Shown: positions 28,501-37,304 of the stretch, in pieces | Position numbering within the stretch: the first letter of the stretch is position 1 | Layout: each line of letters begins with the position of its first letter | Assembly: GCA_021414105.1 (NCBI GenBank) | Contig: JAIOPB010000016.1 | Span: forward strand, 1-64,000 | Direction: 5' to 3' | Source of the DNA: Nitrosarchaeum sp. | GTDB taxonomy: Archaea > Thermoproteota > Nitrososphaeria > Nitrososphaerales > Nitrosopumilaceae | Length of the DNA: 64,000 nt | The notes under the pieces: generated by a model | Databases searched by the model: none | What the model was told of the DNA's origin: nothing | Seen by the model: only the letters and a program-made list of their open reading frames with translations | Position numbers and translations under genes: made by a program

Positions 28501-28767
28501 AACAAAGAGATGATGGCAAGAGGTTTGATAAAAGATATTGCCAGAAGACTACAAACACTAAGAAAAGAAAGAGGATACAATCCAACAGACATTCTCAGTG
28601 TTGCATCAATACTTGATTTAGATGATGAATCATTAGAAATGATAAAAGAAAAATCAGAGGAATTGGCGTTTTTAGTTAGGGTAAAACAGGTGAATTTTAC
28701 AGAATCATGCAAAGAATACAAAGATGACGACATTGACGGTCAGAAAATAAGAATTTCAGTAGAATAA
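25570..28767 (+). CDS. ileS: Isoleucyl-tRNA synthetase
   Basis: Class I aminoacyl-tRNA synthetase charging tRNA-Ile. 1065 residues, normal for the archaeal/eukaryotic type. Signature PTMNGVPHAGHLRGRVIKD (HIGH-like HAGH near residue 52), editing domain with TTMPFTLVTDAMVGLNPDE, GWDTQG, KMSKS at about residue 599 (GGKMSKSLGN), zinc-site pairs CPSC, CNDC and CKQC. The long C-terminus includes the anticodon-binding helices. Divergent from purD with 54 nt between. Confidence 0.97.
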   Translation: MKLSSKFDAKAIESEIKEYIKSIDVERLIFESDKPEKIMFIEGPPTMNGVPHAGHLRGRVIKDLWYRFNTLQGKKIVFNGGWDTQGLPVELQAEKELGVTGGKSEVIEKVGIEKLVEECKRIVKKFNAKWVEVDSSLGMSFNHNKAYWTYRDEFIEREWQILKKAHENKILEEDFTVIAYCPSCQTSLSHAEVNQGYEEVKDPSLYYKVKLADEDAYLIVWTTMPFTLVTDAMVGLNPDEDYVYLKVENETWVVGKTRLEEFFKEVNIEKYEITKTVKGSKFEGKKYIHPLLSLIPGLDECAKENNFHVAVSEEFVDATTGSGLVHLSPANGEEDIKIANKRKVKVFSPINDQVKFTNLAGKYEGMFVRDADKIIVEDLKERNALVKIGKIKHKYPLCWRSHHPIVWLARKGWFYKLDRLEDKAIDAAESVEYFFEQPKNRFLGIVKERHPWCISRERIWGCPLPVWICNDCKKQNWFFTRKEIIDSAVKLPDGPNFELHRPWIDNITIKCKQCSSTNTKREEYVLDTWHNSGSAPYSSLTDEEYSKGIPAPFFTEGIDQTRGWAYTLLIENVILNNGPIPPFKSFLFQGHVLDEKGGKMSKSLGNVIDGAELLEKYPVDLIRFYFIWKASPIEPLSFSTDELMSRPYQVLNTLFNLHLYFKQNSEYDNFDEAKTISWAKENKLLTSPDIWLLSKLQKLIKKITERNETCKFHEAAKAVDDFIINNLSQIYIPITRGELWDEEESKKNRRLAIYAILKEVLKTLDILIHPLCPFTSEYLYQTVFDGKQSILLDKWPQYQETLVNEEIEESFDIMKDVVSISSAARMKEKLKRRWPLNEALICVSKGQKQKLESLSPLLMSQLNVEKFTIFEIEKNTGLEQISELKQLGLPFKIVMELERKRIGPKAKQHMGKLVNVFSETNKEEIITSLQKEGQHNYEIDGEKISLDKEDFIIDFDAREEFAVSKRDNYIVFISTSRNKEMMARGLIKDIARRLQTLRKERGYNPTDILSVASILDLDDESLEMIKEKSEELAFLVRVKQVNFTESCKEYKDDDIDGQKIRISVE

Positions 28768-28869
28768 CACAACAAATTACCAGATAAGTGCATTGTAGTC
28801 TTACCATTTAACTAGAATTATTTTTTACGAAATGCAATATTTTTATTAGAATAAATAATTCAAGCGAAT

Positions 28870-29457
28870 ATGTCCGAATCAAAAATCCCAACAGTTGTTG
28901 GAATCAATGTTCTAAAACAAAATGGCTTGGATGTAGAGGAATTAAAGAGACTATTGATATACAATGCTTCAGTAGAATTTACTGCCTACTACTACTTCAC
29001 CAATTTGAGAGCACATTGTACAGGCTTGGAAGGAGAGGGGCTCAAAGGAATTATCGAAGACGCCAGATTAGAAGATCTTAGCCACTTTGAATCATGTCTT
29101 GAGAGAATATACCAATTAGGGGGTTCTCTTCCAAACGATGCAACAGAATTCATCAAAATGTCAGGATGTGAATTCTTACAGCTTCCAGCAAATCCGACAG
29201 ATCACAGGGCAATACTAGAAAAATGTCTCAAAGCTGAACAAGGCGCAATTGTCAACTGGGACAAAGTCTGTAAGATGACTTTAGGAAAAGATCCCACAAC
29301 ATATGATATTGCAAAAGATATTTTGGCAGAAGAGATTGAACATGAGTCATGGTTCCTAGAACTAATCTATGGAAGACCATCAGGACACATGAGAAGAAAA
29401 TATTCTGGAGAAAGACCACATACCAGAAAACATTCTAGAGCACTTGATATGGCATAA
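28870..29457 (+). CDS. Dps-like ferritin (DPSL)
   Basis: 195 residues. Four-helix ferritin-like protein with the iron ligands visible as E in NASVEFTAYYYFTN, ExxH in EDARLEDLSHFESC, E in CLKAEQGA and ExxxH in LAEEIEHESWFLE. Two Cys (SGCEF and CLKAE) are in the positions known for thioferritin/DPSL proteins. Expected to store iron and detoxify peroxide as a cage. Own promoter (TTTTTATTA about 28849-28857). The Arg/His/Lys-rich tail may bind DNA (inference). Confidence 0.9.
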   Translation: MSESKIPTVVGINVLKQNGLDVEELKRLLIYNASVEFTAYYYFTNLRAHCTGLEGEGLKGIIEDARLEDLSHFESCLERIYQLGGSLPNDATEFIKMSGCEFLQLPANPTDHRAILEKCLKAEQGAIVNWDKVCKMTLGKDPTTYDIAKDILAEEIEHESWFLELIYGRPSGHMRRKYSGERPHTRKHSRALDMA

Positions 29458-29554
29458 AGCCAGATCACATTCTTTTCTTTTAATTAAAAATGAACCAACT
29501 AGCTAGCTTTTAGCTAATCAGGCATAATAAATAGAAAAAACGTGTAATGATTGT

Positions 29555-29884
29555 ATGGTAAAACAGATTAGTCTTGATGCTTGGCAAATTCAACATCTAA
29601 CAGATCTGTTAAAAAAGGGCTCAGAAATTGTTGCAAAGACCAACAAACCAATTGTACTGTACAGGCAAACATTAGAAGAAGAAGAAGAATCCTACGAAGA
29701 AATTGTATGTACGCTTGTCAAAGATTATGTGATTGAACAATTAGTTACATCGGGAGGAGTACTAGTCCCAAGTTTTCATCAACAATTTGTTTTTACAATT
29801 GTGGAGTTTCCACAAGAGTTGCTAAGAAAAAGCCGAGATCGATTTTTGCAAGTAATTGATTTTCTTGAAGAGCAGATAAATTAG
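29555..29884 (+). CDS. Hypothetical protein (109 aa)
   Basis: 109 residues, alternating helix and strand with an acidic loop (EEEEESYEE). No family recognised. Stands between the ferritin and the succinyl-CoA synthetase genes, 40 nt before sucC, so co-transcription with sucC is possible. Confidence 0.68.
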   Translation: MVKQISLDAWQIQHLTDLLKKGSEIVAKTNKPIVLYRQTLEEEEESYEEIVCTLVKDYVIEQLVTSGGVLVPSFHQQFVFTIVEFPQELLRKSRDRFLQVIDFLEEQIN

Positions 29885-29924
29885 CATCATAATTAATAAA
29901 GATCGTAAAATTGATGGCTTTTGC

Positions 29925-31031
29925 ATGCGTTTACTAGAGTTTCAGGCAAAAGAATTATTCAGAGAATATGGAATTAATCTGCTCCCAAGCAAGGCATCAA
30001 CTACTATCGAAGAAGGGAGAAAACATGCAAAAGAGTTGGGATATCCATTTGTGATTAAAATTCAGGTTCCAGTGGGAGGCAGGGGAAAAGCCGGAGGTAT
30101 TCAAAAATGTCAAAATGATGATGAATTTGAGCTAAAGTATCCTCAAGTGTTAGGGTTGACAATCAAAGGGGAAAAGGCACGAGCAATTTTGCTAGAAAAG
30201 ATGGCAGATATCAAAAAAGAGTTGTATCTGTCATTGTTTTTGAATCGTTCAAAAAGATGCTACACGATTATTGCATCACCAGAGGGTGGAGTTGAAATTG
30301 AATCAGTTAAAAATCAAATCATAAAAGAAGTGGGTCTTGGAAATGTTTCAGAACAAGTGGCAAGAGAGGTTGCAAAAGAGATGAAATTAGAGGGAAAAGC
30401 AGCAGACGACTTTGTAAATATTTTACAAAAACTAGCAAAACTCACAATTGAAAAAGAAGCTGAATTGGCAGAAATAAATCCACTTGCAATTATGCAAGAT
30501 GGTTCTCTGATGGCACTAGATGGAAAATTTGTAACAGATGATAATGGCAATTTTAGACATGATGAATTACAAAAATATCAAGAAAAAACAGAGATTGAAG
30601 AAAGAGCAGAAAAAAGTGGATTTTCATTAGTAGAGTTAGATGGAAATATTGCAGTTGTTGGAAATGGAGCAGGATTGGTAATGTCCACACTGGATATGTT
30701 ATCAGATAATGGTGGCAAACCAGCATGTTTCTTAGATGTCGGAGGTGGAGCAACAACTGAATCAGTTTATGAAGCACTTACTTTGATTAGCAAAATGAAC
30801 AGAGTCAAAGGAATTTTGGTTAACCTTTATGGAGGAATTGTAAAAACAACTGTAGTTGCAGAAGCATTTCTAAAAGCATATGACGATAAGCTGATCAATC
30901 TTCCAGTATTTGCAAGACTAAAAGGCACTGAATCTGAAAAAGCAAAAGAGATGCTAAAAGGTTCTAGAACCAAAATTTATGATTCAGTAGAAGAGGCAAT
31001 TAATGCATCAGTCATGGGGATTAAAAAATGA
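29925..31031 (+). CDS. sucC: Succinyl-CoA synthetase (ADP-forming) beta subunit
   Basis: ATP-grasp beta subunit; with the alpha subunit interconverts succinyl-CoA and succinate with ATP formation or use. 368 residues. Seen: LLEFQAKELFREYGINLLPS, FVIKIQVPVGGRGKAGGI, ELAEINPLAIM, ALDGKFVTDDNG, CFLDVGGGATTESV. In this autotroph it may serve the incomplete TCA cycle or succinate-succinyl-CoA supply for the hydroxybutyrate cycle (inference). Its TGA overlaps the ATG of sucD by 4 nt. Confidence 0.95.
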   Translation: MRLLEFQAKELFREYGINLLPSKASTTIEEGRKHAKELGYPFVIKIQVPVGGRGKAGGIQKCQNDDEFELKYPQVLGLTIKGEKARAILLEKMADIKKELYLSLFLNRSKRCYTIIASPEGGVEIESVKNQIIKEVGLGNVSEQVAREVAKEMKLEGKAADDFVNILQKLAKLTIEKEAELAEINPLAIMQDGSLMALDGKFVTDDNGNFRHDELQKYQEKTEIEERAEKSGFSLVELDGNIAVVGNGAGLVMSTLDMLSDNGGKPACFLDVGGGATTESVYEALTLISKMNRVKGILVNLYGGIVKTTVVAEAFLKAYDDKLINLPVFARLKGTESEKAKEMLKGSRTKIYDSVEEAINASVMGIKK

Positions 31032-31945
31032 CAGATATTTTCAAACTGTTAAGAGGAACTCCAGAAGATTCAGACTACAAGAAAAAAGGAGTAATTGTTC
31101 AGGGAATCACAGGGGCGTATGGATCAGTGCATGCAAGAAATATGATATCATATGGGACAAATATCATTGCAGGTGTTACCCCAGGAAAAGGAGGTCAGAA
31201 ATTTGAAGGCAAAGTTCCAATTTACAATACAGTCAAAGAGGCAGTAGATGCAAGTGGTGCAAAAATTTCAATTATTTTTGTGCCAGCAAAATTCTTTTTG
31301 GGAGCTGCAAAAGAAGCACTGGAAGCAGGAATTAAACTGCTAGTGGCAATACCAGAACATGTTCCAGTTAGAGATACGATGGAAGTTTTGGATTTGGCAA
31401 ACAAAAAAGGCGCCATAATAATTGGACCAAACACTCCAGGGATAATGATTCCAGAATTAATAAAGATAGGAATTATGCCACCCATGCCATTTAAGGCAGG
31501 AAATATCGCAGTGTTATCAAAAAGTGGCACATTACTTTATGAGATCGCAGATGCACTAACAAATGCAGGATTTGGGCAATCAATAACAATAGGAATTGGT
31601 GGAGACCCAATTAACGGTACACGGATGATTGATGCATTTGACATGGTCAAAGATATTCCAGATTTGGAAGGATTGGTAATAGTAGGAGAAATTGGAGGGG
31701 ATTCAGAAGAAATTTTGGCTCAACATATCATAGATATCGGATTCAAAAAACCTACTGTTGCATACATTGCAGGAAGAGCAGCGCCAAAAGAAAAGAGAAT
31801 GGGTCATGCAGGAGCTATAGTAATGGGAACATATGGTTCTGCAGAATCCAAGGTATCGATGTTTAACAAGGCAAACATACCAGTAGCAAAGAGACCTTCT
31901 CAAGTACCAGTATTACTAGCAGGAAAAATGCAGCAATCCGATTAG
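31028..31945 (+). CDS. sucD: Succinyl-CoA synthetase alpha subunit
   Basis: CoA-binding and phospho-His subunit. 305 residues. Rossmann CoA site IVQGITGAYGSVHARNMI, GVTPGKGG, IGPNTPGIMIPE, and the phosphorylated His about residue 260 in KEKRMGHAGAIVMG. Overlaps sucC (ATGA), so translation is coupled. L40e follows 30 nt later. Confidence 0.96.
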   Translation: MTDIFKLLRGTPEDSDYKKKGVIVQGITGAYGSVHARNMISYGTNIIAGVTPGKGGQKFEGKVPIYNTVKEAVDASGAKISIIFVPAKFFLGAAKEALEAGIKLLVAIPEHVPVRDTMEVLDLANKKGAIIIGPNTPGIMIPELIKIGIMPPMPFKAGNIAVLSKSGTLLYEIADALTNAGFGQSITIGIGGDPINGTRMIDAFDMVKDIPDLEGLVIVGEIGGDSEEILAQHIIDIGFKKPTVAYIAGRAAPKEKRMGHAGAIVMGTYGSAESKVSMFNKANIPVAKRPSQVPVLLAGKMQQSD

Positions 31946-31975
31946 AATAAAAGAGAGAGATTAAGGAGAAAATTA

Positions 31976-32143
31976 ATGCCTATTACTGATCCGGAGAAAA
32001 AACGCATTGCACAAACTGCGCGTCTAGTTATGAGAATATGCTTTAACTGTGGATGTAGAAACGACATCAATGCAACCAGATGCAGAAAATGCAGAAATCC
32101 ATACTTGAGACTAAAGAACAGAAATCTCGGCGTCAAAAAGTAG
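31976..32143 (+). CDS. rpl40e: 50S ribosomal protein L40e
   Basis: 55 residues, a small zinc-ribbon ribosomal protein: MPITDPEKKRIAQTARL, then CFNCGCRNDINATRCRKCRN with the four zinc cysteines, and a basic end. An AAGGAG ribosome-binding site at 31963-31968 precedes the ATG, as expected for an internal operon gene after sucD. Confidence 0.95.
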   Translation: MPITDPEKKRIAQTARLVMRICFNCGCRNDINATRCRKCRNPYLRLKNRNLGVKK

Positions 32144-32145
32144 AA

Positions 32146-32394
32146 TTAGAAATTCATCAATCTTTGTCTATATTCAACAATTGCAGATTTTATTTGGGGT
32201 TGGTATTTTGAGATAAATAATCTTACAGCACTTTCATTTTCTAATTCCTCAAGACTTAGCTGCAAGTCATCAGGTAATTGGTCATTCATTTGATAGAGTA
32301 CTTTGGCAGCTTCAGTGTATTGACCTAAATTTGCTGCATAGTCAAATGCCAATTGCATTCGTTGAGTTAACGCATCAAATTCATGTAAAGACAT
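32146..32394 (-). CDS. Small helical hypothetical protein (82 aa)
   Basis: 82 residues, all helical: a long amphipathic start (MSLHEFDALTQRMQLAFDYAAN) and QIKSAIVEYRQRLMNF at the end. No domain recognised. Convergent with L40e, 2 nt apart. Confidence 0.65.
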   Translation of the reverse strand: MSLHEFDALTQRMQLAFDYAANLGQYTEAAKVLYQMNDQLPDDLQLSLEELENESAVRLFISKYQPQIKSAIVEYRQRLMNF

Positions 32395-32491
32395 ATTTGA
32401 TTTTTGGATTTTTAGTAGAAAAGATCAAGGTTATCATGATATAAGAACCAAAACCTAAAGACAAAAAAGATGCTTGTTTTGTAACTTTGTT

Positions 32492-32582
32492 GGACCGGTT
32501 GTCTAGTGGTTAGGATGACGCACTCACACTGCGTAAGGAAATATTCCCGCAAAGGTCGTGGGTTCAAATCCCATCCGGTCCA
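32492..32582 (+). tRNA. tRNA-Val (CAC) with an insertion of about 18 nt
   Basis: Acceptor GGACCGG (32492-32498) pairs with CCGGTCC (32575-32581), discriminator A at 32582, no encoded CCA. D-arm GTCT/GGAT, anticodon stem ACGCA/TGCGT with loop CTCACAC, hence anticodon CAC. T-arm GTGGG-TTCAAAT-CCCAT. Between the anticodon stem and the T-arm lie 23 nt instead of 5, so about 18 nt are extra; removing them gives the standard 73. This fits a non-canonical archaeal intron in the variable region. Confidence 0.9.
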
Positions 32583-32617
32583 CTCTACTTAAAATTAGAT
32601 GAAGATAAGACACAACC

Positions 32618-32749
32618 ATGAAAGCAAGATTTAATGGAAAATGTGTAGAGTGTGGAGAAGAAATCAAGACAGGAAAAGAGATCGTAAAAAACTCCAAGGA
32701 AAAATGGGTTCACAAGGCATGTTCTGATGTGGAAGAGAAATTACCATAA
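32618..32749 (+). CDS. Small zinc-ribbon-like protein (43 aa)
   Basis: 43 residues: CVECGEEIKTGKEIVKN then KWVHKACSD. The CxxC plus HxxC arrangement is a single zinc site resembling PARP/treble-clef fragments seen in many small archaeal proteins. Function unknown. Sits between the tRNA and pyrophosphatase genes. Confidence 0.75.
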   Translation: MKARFNGKCVECGEEIKTGKEIVKNSKEKWVHKACSDVEEKLP

Positions 32750-32815
32750 TTAGAAAATAATCCAAGACAGCGCATAGAATTCATATACAGATCATATAGT
32801 TTTTAGAACTAGCGA

Positions 32816-33355
32816 ATGAGCAAAAATTTTTGGCATGACATAGAAACAGGTGTAGATATTCCCGAAATAGTCAACGTAATAGTAGAGATTCCAAAAGGAT
32901 CGATGAACAAATACGAATATGATAAAAAACACAACATGATAAAACTAGACAGAGTATTGTTTTCACCATTTCATTATCCAGGAGACTATGGTCTTATTCC
33001 TCAGACACTTTCTGAGGATGGAGATCCGCTTGATGCACTAGTACTTGTAACAAATTCCACATATCCAGGAATACTAATTGAGGCAAGACCAATTGGATTA
33101 CTGCAAATGAAAGATGATGGAAAACTAGATGACAAAATTATTTGTGTTTCAACAAATGACCCTAGATATCTTCACACAGTAGACATTACGGATATTGAAG
33201 ATCATTACCGCTCAGAGATTGGACATTTTTTTCAAGTTTACAAAGATTTGGAAGGAAAAAAAGTGGAGATTTTAGGATGGAAAGGATCCAAAGAAGCAAA
33301 AGGAATCATAGTAGAAGCTGTCAAAAGATACAAAGACACTTTGAAAAAATACTAG
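32816..33355 (+). CDS. ppa: Inorganic pyrophosphatase (family I)
   Basis: Hydrolyses pyrophosphate, pulling biosynthetic reactions forward. 179 residues, normal. Seen: VIVEIPKGSMNKYEYDKK, FSPFHYPGDYGLIPQT, DGDPLDALVLV with the metal-binding aspartates, and FQVYKDLEGKKVEILGW. Stand-alone gene. Confidence 0.96.
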   Translation: MSKNFWHDIETGVDIPEIVNVIVEIPKGSMNKYEYDKKHNMIKLDRVLFSPFHYPGDYGLIPQTLSEDGDPLDALVLVTNSTYPGILIEARPIGLLQMKDDGKLDDKIICVSTNDPRYLHTVDITDIEDHYRSEIGHFFQVYKDLEGKKVEILGWKGSKEAKGIIVEAVKRYKDTLKKY

Positions 33356-33417
33356 GGTTTTAGTATTTAATTAAACTAATGATGCATTTTTTAATAGTTG
33401 CAAAATAAGACAGTCAT

Positions 33418-35190
33418 ATGTCAGAGTATAAACTTGACAAATGGGATCTATCAGAGCTAGCAAAAGATCCAAAGAGCCCTGCATTTCAAAAACAAATTAG
33501 AGATTTGGAAGCGCTGGCAAAAAAATTTGAAAAGATAAAATTAAAACTGGAACCTAAAATGGCATCAAAAAAATTTATGGATATTTTGCATGAAGTTGAA
33601 GAAATTTCTGAAAAGATGAGCAAGATTGGTGGATATGCATCATTATCATATTCCGCGGATACACAATCAGATGAGGCTACATCGCTTATGACAAGAATGT
33701 CAAAGCTTGGATCAGAGATTTCCAATAAAATTTTATTTTTTGACTTGTGGTGGAAAACTCAAGTAGATGATAAAAATGCAAAAAGATTGATTAAAGATTC
33801 AGGAGAACTTGCAGAATACCTTAGTCACAAAAGACTATTTGCCAAATATGCACTTTCTGAACCTGAAGAAAAAATTATCAACACTTTGGATGTTACAGGT
33901 ATTTCTGCTCTAGTAAAACTATACGACAAGATGACTAGTGCATATGAGTACAAAATGAACGTGGGTGGTAAAACAAAAAAGATGACGCGTGAAGAAATTA
34001 CAAATTACATAAGGAACACAAATCCAAAAATTAGAGAAACAGCATACAAGACAATCCTAACAAAATACACAGAAAACAAAGGTGTGATAGGAGAAATTTA
34101 TCAAAACATTGTTTTGAATTGGAAAGATGAAGGAATTGAAATTAGAGGTTACAAATCTCCAATTTCAATGAGAAATATTGGAAATAATGTAGATGATAAA
34201 ACCATAGAATCACTTCTTACAGTGTGTAAGAGAAATTCTCCAGTGTTTCAAAAATTCTTTATACAAAAAGCAAAAATGCTAAAAATGAAAAAATTACGAA
34301 GGTATGATCTATATGCTCCAGCAGCATCCAACATAAAAGAAAAAAATTACCAATACGACAAATCAGTAAAACTTGTTTTTGAATCACTGAAAAGATTTAG
34401 CCCAAAATTAGAAGAATTTGCTAAAAAAGTATTCAATGAAAAACATGTTGATTCATCTATAAGAGTTGGAAAAAGAGACGGGGCGTTTTGTAGCACATTA
34501 ACTCCAAAGATCACACCATATGTTCTAGTCAACTTTACAGGAAAAACAAGAGATGTTTTCACATTGGCACATGAATTAGGTCATGCCGTACATAGTCAAA
34601 CAGCACAAGATAGATCAATTCTAGTTCAAGATGCACCATTGCCATTAGCAGAGACAGCATCTACGTTTTCAGAGTTGTTACTATATGACAATTTATCAGA
34701 CAAAATAACAGATGATGAGAAAAAAATTATGCTTTCAGAAAAAATCGATGACCTATATGCAACAATTATGCGTCAATCGTTTTTCACTATTTTTGAAGTA
34801 GCAGCACATGAACAAATTGGAAAAGGAACAACTATTGATGAAATTTCAAAGACATATCTTCAAAATCTCAAAGAACAATTTGGTAATTCTGTTGCTATTT
34901 CAGAAGATTTTGCAATAGAATGGAGCTGTATTCCTCATTTTTACCATACACCGTTTTACTGCTATGCATACTCATTTGGAAATTTACTTGCATTATCATT
35001 ATTTCAGAGATATAAAAAAGAAGGAAATGATTTTGTTTCTTCATACATCAACATTCTTGCTGCAGGTGGATCTAAAAAACCAGAAAAATTATTGGCAGAA
35101 CATGGGTTTGATATCAGTTCCCAAAAGTTTTGGCAGGAAGGATTTGATTACGTTGAGAGCCAAGTAAAGGCACTTGCAGCAGTAACCTAG
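33418..35190 (+). CDS. pepF: M3-family oligoendopeptidase F
   Basis: Zinc metallopeptidase that cleaves short peptides in the cytoplasm. 590 residues. The HExxH motif is at residues 385-389 (AHELGHAVHSQ), with the third ligand in APLPLAETASTFSELL. Upstream N-terminal helical domain EKIEEISEKMSKIGGY-like. Length and motifs fit PepF. Stand-alone gene before the CBS/UspA region. Confidence 0.95.
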   Translation: MSEYKLDKWDLSELAKDPKSPAFQKQIRDLEALAKKFEKIKLKLEPKMASKKFMDILHEVEEISEKMSKIGGYASLSYSADTQSDEATSLMTRMSKLGSEISNKILFFDLWWKTQVDDKNAKRLIKDSGELAEYLSHKRLFAKYALSEPEEKIINTLDVTGISALVKLYDKMTSAYEYKMNVGGKTKKMTREEITNYIRNTNPKIRETAYKTILTKYTENKGVIGEIYQNIVLNWKDEGIEIRGYKSPISMRNIGNNVDDKTIESLLTVCKRNSPVFQKFFIQKAKMLKMKKLRRYDLYAPAASNIKEKNYQYDKSVKLVFESLKRFSPKLEEFAKKVFNEKHVDSSIRVGKRDGAFCSTLTPKITPYVLVNFTGKTRDVFTLAHELGHAVHSQTAQDRSILVQDAPLPLAETASTFSELLLYDNLSDKITDDEKKIMLSEKIDDLYATIMRQSFFTIFEVAAHEQIGKGTTIDEISKTYLQNLKEQFGNSVAISEDFAIEWSCIPHFYHTPFYCYAYSFGNLLALSLFQRYKKEGNDFVSSYINILAAGGSKKPEKLLAEHGFDISSQKFWQEGFDYVESQVKALAAVT

Positions 35191-35237
35191 AATTTTAAAA
35201 TACGGGTTAGATACTCAAATCAAAAAAATAAAAGTAA

Positions 35238-35699
35238 TCAATTGTAAGGACTGTATTGTTTGTATACTTTGATTACTGATTCATGATACATTTTTCTAAT
35301 ATCTTCATTTGTGGATATGGCAAGCTGATTCACAAGATCAGTAGAAGTAATAATTCCTATCACTTTATCATCTTCTATAACTGGTAATTTTCGAATACCT
35401 CGAGTATACATTAGATCAGCAACCATCCATACTGATTCATCTGGACCGATTGTAATTAGCGGAGTGGACATAATCTGTTTTACTGGAGTGGTGATCTGAT
35501 AAGCATGAGCTACAATTTTTACTGCAAAATCCCTATCAGTGATTATTCCCATTGGGATATTGTTTTCCATCACTATAATTGCACCAACTTTTACATCTTC
35601 CATCATTTTTGCTGCCTCATTTGCAGTAACTGATGAATCTACTGCGATTACTGATTTTGTCATAATATCTCTAGATGTGATTTTAGATGCATCTGTCAT
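35238..35699 (-). CDS. Two-CBS-domain protein
   Basis: About 153 residues, a single Bateman module of two CBS repeats (each with a GIIT/IGIITSTDLV ending). CBS pairs bind adenine nucleotides and sense energy or stress. The longest reading begins with TTG at 35705; the ATG at 35699 has a TATA (TATATA, 35725-35730) about 28 nt upstream and is preferred. Close relative of the CBS gene at 36311. Divergent from a uspA gene. Confidence 0.9.
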   Translation of the reverse strand: MTDASKITSRDIMTKSVIAVDSSVTANEAAKMMEDVKVGAIIVMENNIPMGIITDRDFAVKIVAHAYQITTPVKQIMSTPLITIGPDESVWMVADLMYTRGIRKLPVIEDDKVIGIITSTDLVNQLAISTNEDIRKMYHESVIKVYKQYSPYN

Positions 35700-35812
35700 T
35701 TTCAAATAAAGATTAAAGTTTCAGTATATAGTGACTTTGTATAATATCATGGTTGAAAATCAAATCCGAGAATGCATAGATATCTTAAATTTAGTTCTTT
35801 TCTGAATTAATC

Positions 35813-36235
35813 ATGCAAAACATAAAGAAAATCCTTGTTCCTATGGATGGTTCTAAGAATTCCATGAGAGGATTAGATGAAGCAATTTATCTTGCAAGAC
35901 AATGTCATGCAATAATTACTGGTTTGTATGTAATTCCATTATCCAAACCCATTTCAGATTCACAAATTTCCCATCTTGAAAAATATCTACTTAATAATGC
36001 CTCTAAATTCATGTCAAAAGCAAAAACACGTGCTGCACAAAATGGCATTATTTTTGATAGTGTCATAATTCATGGCGATGAAGGACCAAAAATCATAAGC
36101 TATGCAGATAACAAATCATTTGACATTATTGTAATAGGCTCAAGAGGAATGGGCTCTATGAAAGAAATGTTTCTTGGAAGTACTTCAAATTATGTTTTAC
36201 ATAAATCCAAGATTCCTGTTTTAATAGTAAAATAA
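35813..36235 (+). CDS. Universal stress protein UspA family
   Basis: 140 residues. N-terminus KILVPMDGSKNS and the nucleotide loop GSRGMGSMKEMFLGSTS (the G-2x-G-9x-G-S pattern) indicate an ATP-binding type. The first 121 nt, 35817-35937, are identical to the start of the uspA at 43162-43590 in inverted orientation, whereas the second halves have drifted far apart. TATA-like TTAAATTT about 27 nt upstream. Stress role known only for the family. Confidence 0.95.
   Translation: MQNIKKILVPMDGSKNSMRGLDEAIYLARQCHAIITGLYVIPLSKPISDSQISHLEKYLLNNASKFMSKAKTRAAQNGIIFDSVIIHGDEGPKIISYADNKSFDIIVIGSRGMGSMKEMFLGSTSNYVLHKSKIPVLIVK
35817..35937. repeat. 121-bp perfect inverted repeat, left copy
   Basis: Exact reverse complement of 43460-43580. 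Covers the first 40 codons of a uspA gene. Beyond it the two genes are much less alike. Confidence 0.9.
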
Positions 36236-36310
36236 CTATTTTCAAATCAGATAATTTTCTGATATGAAAATTAGGATCTTGTTTATTAGAAGAAAACCTC
36301 AGATAATGGT

Positions 36311-36748
36311 ATGGCACATACATTTGTAAAAGATGTAATGATTAGTGACTTGACTACATTAGATGGGTCTACTTCAGTTAGAGATGCTGCTAAATTGATG
36401 GATAAAAACAATATTGGTTGTATTATTGTAACTAAAAATCAATTACCAATAGGCATCGTGACAGAAAGAGATTTTGTTAAACGGATAGCAGCTAAAGGAA
36501 AACCATTGTATGCTTCATTAGAAGAAGTAATGTCTTCGCCATTAATTGAAGTAAATTCAGACGAAACAGTTTGGGAAGCTGCACAGATTATGAAAACAAA
36601 TAACATTCACAAGTTACTTGTCAAAAAAGATAATAAAATTATTGGAATCGTGACAGCCACGGATTTAGTAAAAATTTGCAGTGTGGGTTCTGATTCTGAA
36701 ATGAGAAGAATTTGTGATCAAATAATTACCAGAATGCAAAAAAAGTAA
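36311..36748 (+). CDS. Two-CBS-domain protein
   Basis: 145 residues, one Bateman module; motifs GIVTERDFVKRI and IGIVTATDLVKICS close each CBS repeat. Paralogue of the gene at 35238. TATA-like GTTTATTAG about 27 nt upstream of the ATG at 36311. Follows a uspA gene on the same strand. Confidence 0.92.
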   Translation: MAHTFVKDVMISDLTTLDGSTSVRDAAKLMDKNNIGCIIVTKNQLPIGIVTERDFVKRIAAKGKPLYASLEEVMSSPLIEVNSDETVWEAAQIMKTNNIHKLLVKKDNKIIGIVTATDLVKICSVGSDSEMRRICDQIITRMQKK

Positions 36749-36824
36749 TGAACCTCAATTGAACAGTGTTTGGACATTACACATATTTCGTCTGAAAAAT
36801 ACACATGGATAATATATATAAAAA

Positions 36825-37244
36825 CTAGTCTTCAACGGCATGTTCAGTTAGTACTTTTATGCAATCTTTTAAAGTTTCATTATTTGAAATTGCTTTTGTT
36901 TCTTTGAAGTTAAATTCTTGAACTAGTTGTTGTTCAAATTCTATCAAATCATTTTGATATGTATTACAAGAGGAACGTAATAATCTCCAATAATAGTACC
37001 CCTTGCTCATTTCATTTAACATTACATGATGATCTGATTTCAATATCCTTGAAATATTCTCATATGCTTCTTTGTAATCATTAAATTTATCTTTGACAAT
37101 TTGTGGGAGGTCTTGGTACCACTCTTTTCCGTCTGCAGTTTTTTCTACACTCTGCATTTTTTGAAGTTGATACACTACAGAGTCTTTCAAGATATCAAGT
37201 GTATCCTTGGTATCAAGGAGAACCATTAATTGAGGATTTATCAT
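36825..37244 (-). CDS. Hypothetical helical protein (139 aa)
   Basis: 139 residues, all helical and acidic at the ends, with one Cys and aromatic-rich centre (KGYYYWRLLRSSCNTYQND). No domain recognised. Lies between the CBS gene and the radical SAM gene, leftward. Confidence 0.65.
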   Translation of the reverse strand: MINPQLMVLLDTKDTLDILKDSVVYQLQKMQSVEKTADGKEWYQDLPQIVKDKFNDYKEAYENISRILKSDHHVMLNEMSKGYYYWRLLRSSCNTYQNDLIEFEQQLVQEFNFKETKAISNNETLKDCIKVLTEHAVED

Positions 37245-37304
37245 AAATCTTCTGGATTAATCAATGTTTTAAGAATGTTGCATGTTTCTAATTTAAGAAT
37301 CATG

